DNA of 64,000 bases, from contig NZ_JACYOT010000011.1 in assembly GCF_014858005.1 (NCBI RefSeq), forward strand, positions 62,001 through 126,000. Reading direction: 5' to 3'. Positions 24,775-31,172 of the stretch are shown here, piece by piece. Under the pieces are notes generated by a model. It did not search any database and was not told the DNA's origin. It was given only the letters and a program-made list of their open reading frames with translations. The number at the start of each line of letters is the position of its first letter. Positions within the stretch are counted from its first letter, which is position 1. Position numbers and translations under genes: made by a program. The DNA comes from Propioniciclava soli. Lineage in GTDB: Bacteria; Actinomycetota; Actinomycetes; Propionibacteriales; Propionibacteriaceae.

Positions 24775-24980
24775 CCCGACATCCTGGTCGGGTCACGTCC
24801 GTGATCGCCTCAGCCGTCTGCTCACCCTCGGCGCGCAGCTGCAGAAGGCGGCAGCGAACCGGGTCGCCGAGCATGTCGAGCGCGTGCTGAAATGGGGCTT
24901 GTCAGGCAGAGAATGGTACGAGCTGGGTCGATTTTCGCCGCACTGGCTCACCCTCGAGTGGGTGTGTGACCGTCTGATCG
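24775..24980. other. Intergenic region after hicB
   Basis: No family-like coding sequence or RNA gene was recognised in this stretch. Open frames on both strands have no recognisable motif. Confidence 0.4.
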
Positions 24981-25151
24981 CTACGGGCGTCGGTGCCAGT
25001 CCTGGTGTCGTTGCTGGCCCTCCCAGGCGATGACCGCTCCGCAGGTGAGGCAGTAGGGCTGGCGGTCGCCGATGCCGCTGCGTTTGAAGCCGGGGAGCAG
25101 TGGGGGTGATGTGAGGCCCAGCCATGTGGCCGAGCTCCTGAGCATGCCCAT
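24981..25151 (-). CDS. Possible small zinc-finger-like protein
   Basis: A 56-codon reading frame (ATG 25149-25151, stop 24981-24983) has a protein-like C-terminus: PYCLTCGAVIAWEGQQRHQDWH, a CxxC pair followed by His-x4-His spacing that could bind one zinc ion. A TAG four codons upstream limits the start to this ATG or one two codons later. No ribosome site is visible, so it is tentative. It lies between hicB and the Co/Ni transporter genes, unlinked to either. Confidence 0.35.
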   Translation of the reverse strand: MGMLRSSATWLGLTSPPLLPGFKRSGIGDRQPYCLTCGAVIAWEGQQRHQDWHRRP

Positions 25152-25256
25152 GCTGTGAGGCTATCTGCTGGTTGGCGGACGCGGACGGCGGGCGAGCCGC
25201 GACGGCGGCGTCCACCGGCTGTTCACCTCCTGACCACGAGACGTTGCCCGCAGGAC

Positions 25257-25283
25257 ACTTGTTGCGACTAGGTTGCAACAAGT
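25257..25283. promoter_or_regulatory. Nur/Fur-like palindromic operator before the Co/Ni transporter
   Basis: ACTTGTTGC (25257-25265) and GCAACAAGT (25275-25283) are perfect 9-bp inverted arms 9 nt apart. The core TTGCGACTAGGTTGCAA fits the TTGCaa-N5-ttGCAA pattern described for the nickel-responsive Fur-family regulator Nur of Streptomyces. It lies 28 nt before cbiM, and a Fur-family gene sits at the other end of the cluster. Confidence 0.55.
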
Positions 25284-25310
25284 CACCCACCCTGGGACGA
25301 AGGAGTGACC

Positions 25311-25988
25311 GTGCACGTACCCGACGGGTTTCTGAACCTGCCCACTTCCGCCGTGACCGGCGCGGCAGCGGTCGCCGGCGTGGCCCTGGCCCTGCGCGGC
25401 GCGCGACGCGAACTGGACGAGCGCACCGCGCCCTTGGCCGGGCTCACCGCCACGTTCGTCTTCGCCGCGCAGATGGTGAACTTCCCGGTCGGTGCGGGCA
25501 CGTCGGGGCATCTCATCGGTGGGGCCTTGGCCGCGATCCTCGTCGGGCCCTGGACGGCGACGCTGTGCCTCACGGTCGTCACCGTCGTCCAGGCCCTGCT
25601 GTTCGCCGACGGTGGCCTGACCGCCCTCGGCACCAACGTCCTTCTGCTCGCGATCGTGTCGGTGTGGGTCGGCTGGGGCGTGGCGCGGCTGGTCCTGCGG
25701 CTGTTGCCCGACGGACGCCGCGCCGTCGCCTGGGCCGGCGCGGCCGGGGCGCTGATCAGCGTCCCCGCTGCCGCGCTGGTGTTCTGCGGGCTGTACGCGG
25801 TGGGCGGCGCGGTCGCGGTGCCGCTGGGGCTGCTCGTCCCCACCATGCTCGGCGTCCACACCGTCATCGGGCTGGGCGAGGCGGCGATCACGTTCGGCGT
25901 CCTCACCGCCGTCGCCGCCAGCCGCCCCGACCTGATCCACGCCCTCCGGCCAGCGCCCGAGCCCGAACTCGAGGAGGTGCCCGCATGA
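25311..25988 (+). CDS. cbiM: ECF-type cobalt/nickel transporter substrate-binding component
   Basis: The 225-residue membrane protein begins with the CbiM/NikM N-terminus V(M)HVPDGFLN, whose invariant His2 is a metal ligand. It has seven or so hydrophobic helices and the MVNFPVGAGTSGHLIGGALAAILVGPW signature. The GTG at 25311 was chosen over a GTG two codons upstream because AAGGAG lies 5 nt ahead of it and the family needs the His at position 2. It is the first gene of a four-gene M-N-Q-O operon with short overlaps. Cobalt versus nickel cannot be settled from this subunit. Confidence 0.93.
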   Translation: MHVPDGFLNLPTSAVTGAAAVAGVALALRGARRELDERTAPLAGLTATFVFAAQMVNFPVGAGTSGHLIGGALAAILVGPWTATLCLTVVTVVQALLFADGGLTALGTNVLLLAIVSVWVGWGVARLVLRLLPDGRRAVAWAGAAGALISVPAAALVFCGLYAVGGAVAVPLGLLVPTMLGVHTVIGLGEAAITFGVLTAVAASRPDLIHALRPAPEPELEEVPA

Positions 25989-26347
25989 GCACACACGCCC
26001 GACCTTCCGAGACCGGATCGGTCACCACCGGACGCGCCACCACCGGAGCGGCACCGCGCGGCGTCCGAGGACCGTTCGCCGCCGTGGCGCTCGGCGTCAT
26101 CGTGCTCGTGGCGGTGGGTCTCAGCTTCTTCGCCTCGGCCTCGCCCGACGGCCTGGAGTGGACCGCCGAGCACCTCGGCTTCGCCGACGCCGCCGCGGAC
26201 TCCGCCGTCGCTGGCGGGCCGCTTGCTGACTATGGGCTGGCGGGGTGGGACGCGTTCTGGTCGAATGCCGCCGCCGGCCTCGTCGGCGTCCTGGTCGTGC
26301 TCGCCGTCACGTTCGGCCTCACCCGCCTGCTCGGACGCCGTGCCTGA
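25985..26347 (+). CDS. cbiN: ECF Co/Ni transporter accessory component (PDGLE domain)
   Basis: A 120-residue protein with a Thr/Gly-rich N-terminus, one helix (VALGVIVLVAVGLSFFASA), the diagnostic SPDGLEWTAEHLGF motif and a second helix near the C-terminus. PDGLE proteins replace or fuse to CbiN/NikN and are needed for metal loading. The ATG overlaps the cbiM stop (ATGA). Confidence 0.88.
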   Translation: MSTHARPSETGSVTTGRATTGAAPRGVRGPFAAVALGVIVLVAVGLSFFASASPDGLEWTAEHLGFADAAADSAVAGGPLADYGLAGWDAFWSNAAAGLVGVLVVLAVTFGLTRLLGRRA

Positions 26348-27074
26348 CGACGCGGCGTCCGCTGGGCGCGTGCCGGCCCACGTCCGCATCCTCGGCGTGG
26401 TGAGTTTCGCGGTCGCCGTTGTGGCCCTGCCCCGCGAGGCGACGTGGCCTTATGCGGCGCTGCTCGCGGTGGTGCTGCTGCGGCTCGCGCACGTGGGGGT
26501 GACGCCGCGCTGGGTCGCCCCGCGCCTGGCCGTGGAGATCCCGTTCGTGGTCTTCGCCCTGGCCATGCCGCTCGTGGCCGGCGGCCCCCGCGTGACCGTC
26601 GGGCCGCTGGCGCTCTCCGTGGAGGGCCTGTGGGCCGGCTGGTCGCTGTTCGCCAAGGGCACGATCTGCGTGCTGGCCGCGCTCACGCTCGCGGCCACGA
26701 CGCGCCCCGAGCAGCTCCTCGCCGGCCTGCACCGCCTCCGCGTCCCCGACCCCCTGGTGCAGATCGGCACCTTCTTTCTCCGCTATCTCGGCGTCACCAC
26801 CGAGCGCTGGACGTCCCTCACGCGCGCTCAGGCGGCCCGCGGCCTGGTGACCCGGACGCCGGCCGCCTGGCCCGCGCTCACCCGCGGCCTGGGCGTCCTG
26901 TTCGTGCGCTCCTACGAGCAGGGCGAGCGGGTGCACCGCGCGATGCTGGCCCGTGGCTACACCGGCACGCTGCCCGCGGCCGCCGCCACACCGGCGAGCG
27001 CAGCGGCCTGGGTGGCGGGCCTCTGGCCCACCGCCGTCGCCCTGACCGTGCTCGGGGCCTGGTGGCTCGCATGA
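26340..27074 (+). CDS. cbiQ: ECF transporter transmembrane (T) component
   Basis: About 244 residues of CbiQ/EcfT type: several helices and the two coupling motifs ARGLV and MLARGY, which contact the ATPase (ERVHRAMLARGYTG). A GTG at 26340 overlaps the cbiN stop by 8 nt. A GTG at 26370 is an alternative, since the first ten residues are not conserved. The gene overlaps cbiO by 4 bp. Confidence 0.88.
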   Translation: MPDDAASAGRVPAHVRILGVVSFAVAVVALPREATWPYAALLAVVLLRLAHVGVTPRWVAPRLAVEIPFVVFALAMPLVAGGPRVTVGPLALSVEGLWAGWSLFAKGTICVLAALTLAATTRPEQLLAGLHRLRVPDPLVQIGTFFLRYLGVTTERWTSLTRAQAARGLVTRTPAAWPALTRGLGVLFVRSYEQGERVHRAMLARGYTGTLPAAAATPASAAAWVAGLWPTAVALTVLGAWWLA

Positions 27075-27868
27075 TCGAGATCACCGGGCTCACCCACACC
27101 TACCCCGACGGACGCGAGGCCTTGGCCGGCATCGACCTCAGCGTCGCCGCCGGGGAAAAGGTGGCCGTGTTCGGCCCGAACGGGGCGGGCAAGACGACGC
27201 TGATGCTCCACCTCAACGGGCTCCTCCTGCCCACCTCGGGCACCGTCACGGTCGCCGGCACCGCGCTCCGACGGCGCACCGGCGCTGCCCACCTCGCCGC
27301 GGTGCGTCGCCGCGTGGGGGTGCTGTTCCAGGACCCCGACGACCAGCTCTTCTGCGGCACCGTGCGCGACGACGTGGCCTTCGGGCCGGCCAACCAAGGG
27401 CTCCGGGGCGACCAACTGGACGCCCGGGTGGCCGCGGCGCTGGCGTCCGTCGATGCCACCGCACTGGCCGACCGCGCCCCCCACCACCTCTCCTACGGCC
27501 AGAAGCAGCGCGTGGCGCTCGCGGGCGTGCTCGCCCTCGAACCGGAGGTGGTGGTGCTCGACGAGCCCACCTCGATGCTCGACCCGGCGACGCGGCGCGA
27601 GCTGGTCGCGGTGCTCGCCGGCATCGCGGCGAAGCTGCTCGTCGTCACCCATGACCTGCCCCTGGCCCTGCAGTTGTGCCCCCGCGCGGTGATTCTGGAC
27701 GAGGGCCGCGTCGTCGCCGACGGGTCGACCGCGTCCCTCCTCGCCGACGAGGCGCTGCTGGCCGCGCACCGGCTGGAGCTGCCCTGGGGGTTCGATCGCG
27801 CGCTGCTGTTTCCCGGCGCGATCACCCCCGGCTCGATCACCCCCGGCTCGATCACCCAGGGCCGCTGA
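27071..27868 (+). CDS. cbiO: ECF transporter ATPase
   Basis: This 265-residue ATPase has Walker A GPNGAGKTT, Q-loop LFQDPDDQLFCGTVRDDVAFGP, signature LSYGQKQR, Walker B VVVLDEPTSMLDP and His switch VVTHDLP, all typical of CbiO. It powers Co/Ni uptake with CbiMNQ. The C-terminus ends in three imperfect PG-S/A-IT repeats encoded by a 15-bp tandem repeat (27815-27859), a tail not expected in the family. Confidence 0.92.
   Translation: MIEITGLTHTYPDGREALAGIDLSVAAGEKVAVFGPNGAGKTTLMLHLNGLLLPTSGTVTVAGTALRRRTGAAHLAAVRRRVGVLFQDPDDQLFCGTVRDDVAFGPANQGLRGDQLDARVAAALASVDATALADRAPHHLSYGQKQRVALAGVLALEPEVVVLDEPTSMLDPATRRELVAVLAGIAAKLLVVTHDLPLALQLCPRAVILDEGRVVADGSTASLLADEALLAAHRLELPWGFDRALLFPGAITPGSITPGSITQGR
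27815..27859 (+). repeat. 15-bp tandem repeat (3 units) at the cbiO C-terminus
   Basis: GGCGCGATCACCCCC, GGCTCGATCACCCCC and GGCTCGATCACCCAG follow each other in frame and encode GAITP-GSITP-GSITQ. Confidence 0.85.
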
Positions 27869-27881
27869 GCCCGGACGCTTG

Positions 27882-28352
27882 TCAGCCCGACGCCGACTCG
27901 CCCTGCTGGCACGCGGCGCAGGTGCCCGACAGCGCCACGTGCGTCGGGTCGAGGCGAAAGCCGTGCTCGGACGCCAGCGCCGCGGCCGCGGCATCGAGGA
28001 CGGCCGCCGGGACGTCCACCAACCGGCCGCAGCTGCGGCACTGCGCGTGGAGGTGGGCGGACTCGACCAGGTGGTAGACGGTGGTGCCGTGGCCGAGGTG
28101 GACGTGCTGCACGACGCCAAGCTCCGACAGGGTTTCCAGGGTGCGGTAGACGCTGGAGCGGTGCACACCCGCCTCACGTGACGTACCACCGTCCTCGCCC
28201 GGATCGGCGACGAACGCGGCGATCTCCTCGGCACTCCAGTGGCCGGGATGGCTCGCGAGGGCGGTCAGCACCGCTCGGCGCGGCGTCGTCATGCGGTCAC
28301 CGCGGGCGCGCAGCAAGGTGGCCGTGCGGTCGAGCACCGTATCGACGTCCAC
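27882..28352 (-). CDS. Fur family metal-responsive repressor
   Basis: The 156-residue Fur-family protein has an N-terminal winged helix (TTPRRAVLTALASHPGHWSAEEIAA; recognition helix HRSSVYRTLETLSELGVV), the metal-sensing HLGHGTTVYHLVESAHLHAQC segment, and two CxxC pairs (CRSC, CAAC) that hold a structural zinc. It is convergent with cbiO and could control cbiMNQO through the palindrome at 25257-25283. Nur, Zur and Fur cannot be separated by eye. GTG start with GAGGAGGCGAC upstream. Confidence 0.88.
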   Translation of the reverse strand: MDVDTVLDRTATLLRARGDRMTTPRRAVLTALASHPGHWSAEEIAAFVADPGEDGGTSREAGVHRSSVYRTLETLSELGVVQHVHLGHGTTVYHLVESAHLHAQCRSCGRLVDVPAAVLDAAAAALASEHGFRLDPTHVALSGTCAACQQGESASG

Positions 28353-28375
28353 GTCGCCTCCTCACACCCCGGCAC

Positions 28376-29185
28376 TCACGCCAGGCCCAGGTACTCCTCG
28401 AGCGTGAGCGAGCTGTTCGGCCCGAACGCGGCCGCGATCTCGGGCCCCACCCAGCGTAGATGCCAGGACTCCCACGCGTACCCCGTCACGTCGGTGCGGC
28501 CCTCGGGGTAGCGCACGATCAGCCCGTAGCGGTGGGCGTTCGCCGCCACCCAGGCGGCCTCGGGCGTCCGGGCGAAGGTCGAGCCGCGGTTCACCCCGTC
28601 CCACACGTCGAAGGCCAGGCCGGTCTGGTGCTCGGACTTGCCGGCCTCCGCGAAGTAGCGCCGCGCCGTCGCCTCGTCGTAGGTCTGCAGGGCCCGGGCG
28701 AAGCTCGCCGCCTGGGTGGCGTGGTCGCGGTACCCGCTGCGGAGGGCGAGCGTCAGCCCCTCGGCCCGGGCGTCCGCCGCCATCTGCTGGAAGGCGGCGT
28801 AGGCGTCCGGGCTGATCCCGTGCGGTTCGCGCGTCCACGGCGGCACGTAGGCGGCCGACACCGGGTGGTCCTTGCTGACCACCACGACCCCATCGACCGT
28901 GAACGGCTGGTCGAGCTCGGCGCCCGTGCGGGTGTCCGCGGGCACCGGGCGGGGCCAGGTCGGCGTCGCGGCCGGGTTGTACGGCACCGGAGGGTGGGAC
29001 GCGACCGCGGTGGCGGACGCCCCCGGCGCGGGGCTCACCCCGGTCGCCGTGGGGGCGGGGCCGCCGCCGTCGGCGTCCGGGGCGGGGGTGCAGCCGGACG
29101 CCAGGCAGACGACGAGCGCGCCCGCCACGGCTCGGGCCGCGACCCGCACGGCAGCGCCGGGAGCAGCAGGGGTGGGGTGGGGCAC
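28376..29185 (-). CDS. D-alanyl-D-alanine carboxypeptidase lipoprotein (M15B, VanY-like)
   Basis: A 269-residue zinc peptidase with a signal peptide and lipobox LASGC, then a Pro/Thr/Ala-rich linker. The catalytic domain contains SGYRDHATQAASF, the zinc motif SEHQTGLAFDVWD (His and Asp ligands) and YAWESWHLRWVG (catalytic Glu and third His). It should trim peptidoglycan stem peptides at the cell surface. The GTG at 29185 follows TAAAGT by 6 nt, pointing to a leaderless transcript. It lies 23 nt downstream of the Fur-family gene start, same strand. Confidence 0.9.
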   Translation of the reverse strand: MPHPTPAAPGAAVRVAARAVAGALVVCLASGCTPAPDADGGGPAPTATGVSPAPGASATAVASHPPVPYNPAATPTWPRPVPADTRTGAELDQPFTVDGVVVVSKDHPVSAAYVPPWTREPHGISPDAYAAFQQMAADARAEGLTLALRSGYRDHATQAASFARALQTYDEATARRYFAEAGKSEHQTGLAFDVWDGVNRGSTFARTPEAAWVAANAHRYGLIVRYPEGRTDVTGYAWESWHLRWVGPEIAAAFGPNSSLTLEEYLGLA

Positions 29186-29250
29186 GCACCAACTTTAGGC
29201 CGGCTCCCGGATGCCCCATCTCCTACGGATCGTCGTAGTAGCCTCGTCGC

Positions 29251-30450
29251 ATGACCCACCCGCACACCGCCACCGGCCACCCGGGCGCCCACCCCGGGGG
29301 GCATCCGGGCGGTCACCCCCACGCCGCCGCGGCGCGCCGCAACCTTGACTTCGACTCCGCGCCGTTCATCGCGATCTGGGAGACCACCCAGGCCTGCGAC
29401 CTCGCCTGCCAGCACTGCCGCGCGATGGCCCAACCGCTGCGTAACCCGCTGGAGCTGACCACCGACGAGGCCAAGGCCATGATGAAGCGGCTGCGTGAGT
29501 TCGGCCCGATCGTGTTCGTGTTCTCCGGGGGCGACTGCTTCAAGCGGCCCGACATCGTCGAGTTGGTCCGCTATGGCGCGGAGCTGGGCATGCGGATGGG
29601 CATCACGCCCGCCACGACCTCGCTCGCCACCAAGGACCTGCTGCAGCAGCTCAAGGACGTCGGCCTGACGCGCCTGGCGATCTCGCTGGACGGCTCCAAC
29701 GCGCAGATCCACGACGAGTTCCGCCGCGTGCAGGGCAGCTTCGACCACGGCCTGCGCATCCTGCGCGAGGCCCAGGAGGTCGGCCTCTCCACGCAGGTCA
29801 ACACGGTCATCCGCAAGGCGAACATTGACGACATGGACGCCATGACCGCCCTGATGACCACCCTCGGCGTCGTGTTCTGGGAGGTGTTCTTCCTGGTGCC
29901 GATGGGCCGCGCGAAGGCCGACGACGTGGCGTCCGCCGACGAGTTCGAGCAGGTGTTCCACCAGCTGTACGACCTCTCCAAGACGGCCCCGTTCGACATC
30001 AAGGCCACCGCCGCACCGCAGTACTCCCGCGTCGTCATGCAGCGCAAGCGCGAGGAGGTGCGGGCGGGGGCCGACGAGGACGTCCGGGACGTCATGACCC
30101 GCGGCATGCACTACAGCCAGCGCGACGGCATCGGCCGCGCCCGCAACGTCAACGACGGCGACGGCTTCATCTTCGTGAGCCACACCGGCGACGTGTACCC
30201 CTCCGGATTCCTGCCCGTGAAGGCCGGCAACATCCGCGACGACGACATCATCGACATCTACCGCCACGCCCAGGTGTTCACCGATCTGCGGGACCGGTCG
30301 CTGCTCAAGGGCAAGTGCGGTGTGTGCGGGCATCGGGACGCCTGCGGCGGCAGTCGCGCCCGGGCGTACGCGATGACGGGCGACTACCTCGCCGAGGAGC
30401 CGTTCTGCGCCCACGAACCGGCGCGCGTCAGCGCTCGGGTGGGATCCTGA
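29251..30450 (+). CDS. Radical SAM/SPASM protein (TIGR04053-like) with His-rich N-terminus
   Basis: The 399-residue protein has the radical SAM motif CDLACQHC in the context IWETTQACDLACQHCRA, the FSGGDCFKRPD motif, and a SPASM-type Cys cluster near the C-terminus (CGVCGHRDACGG). It resembles the TIGR04053 family related to heme-modifying enzymes such as AhbD; the reaction here is unknown. The first 24 residues are a His/Gly/Pro repeat (GHPGAHPGGHPGGHPH) with seven His, suggesting metal binding, next to a Co/Ni transporter. TAGCCT ends 6 nt before the ATG (leaderless). Its 3' end overlaps the next gene tail-to-tail by 23 bp. Confidence 0.85.
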   Translation: MTHPHTATGHPGAHPGGHPGGHPHAAAARRNLDFDSAPFIAIWETTQACDLACQHCRAMAQPLRNPLELTTDEAKAMMKRLREFGPIVFVFSGGDCFKRPDIVELVRYGAELGMRMGITPATTSLATKDLLQQLKDVGLTRLAISLDGSNAQIHDEFRRVQGSFDHGLRILREAQEVGLSTQVNTVIRKANIDDMDAMTALMTTLGVVFWEVFFLVPMGRAKADDVASADEFEQVFHQLYDLSKTAPFDIKATAAPQYSRVVMQRKREEVRAGADEDVRDVMTRGMHYSQRDGIGRARNVNDGDGFIFVSHTGDVYPSGFLPVKAGNIRDDDIIDIYRHAQVFTDLRDRSLLKGKCGVCGHRDACGGSRARAYAMTGDYLAEEPFCAHEPARVSARVGS

Positions 30451-31015
30451 TTTCGTCGGTGGACGCCTCGAACGGGAAGGGTGCGTCCGCGGGGAAGCGA
30501 CGCCGGGCGTCCTGGAGGTAGGCGACCAGCTCGGGGTGCGCGTCCAAGGTGGCGGACAGCTCGGCCCAGCGGCGTCGCTCCAGCCCGAGGGTGGTGACGC
30601 CGACGACGGCGACGAGGAGGCCCGCGCCGAGCAGCCCGGCCCCGAAGGGCAGCAGGGCGGCGCCGTTGCTGAGGACGCCCGCGCCGAGGAGCAGCCCCCC
30701 GAACAGCACCAGCGCGATCGCGGCTCCGAACACCGGCCCGGGGGTGGGGTGACGCTGCGGGATGGGCTCGAAGCCGAAGTCGAGGGGGTTCTCGCGGTGC
30801 TCGCGGTGCAGCTGCGCCGCAGGCCTGAGCACGACGACGCCGGCGACGACCAGCACGGCACCGATGATGACGGCCGCCGGGTGGAAACCGGTGGCCACCG
30901 CGAGGCCGATGCCGGCCACGAGCAGGGCGGCGCCGGCCGTCCCCATCATGCGCTCCAGCATGCGACCGATGGCGGTGCGGGTGGCGATGTTCTCGACGTA
31001 GCTGCGAGCGACCAT
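30428..31015 (-). CDS. Membrane protein of unknown function
   Basis: A 195-residue protein with four predicted helices arranged as two pairs (GAALLVAGIGLAVATGFHPA, AVIIGAVLVVAGVVVLRP; then two Gly/Leu-rich segments), followed by a charged C-terminal domain of about 55 residues ending STDEIRIPPER. I do not recognise the family. The ATG at 31015 was chosen because ACCGTA on the plus strand (TACGGT as -10) ends 7 nt upstream. Its stop lies inside the radical SAM gene. Confidence 0.7.
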   Translation of the reverse strand: MVARSYVENIATRTAIGRMLERMMGTAGAALLVAGIGLAVATGFHPAAVIIGAVLVVAGVVVLRPAAQLHREHRENPLDFGFEPIPQRHPTPGPVFGAAIALVLFGGLLLGAGVLSNGAALLPFGAGLLGAGLLVAVVGVTTLGLERRRWAELSATLDAHPELVAYLQDARRRFPADAPFPFEASTDEIRIPPER

Positions 31016-31172
31016 GGCCGCCACCGTAGTGCCTTCCCGACCTTCGCCGTCATCGGGGTTGCGCGCTGCCCGGTGTCGCGCGGTGCGGCGTCCGACGAGG
31101 GATGGACACGTCCCTGCCGCCCGACGTGGCCACCGCGATAGCCTGACCCGGTTCCGGCGAAGAGGGGTGTCG

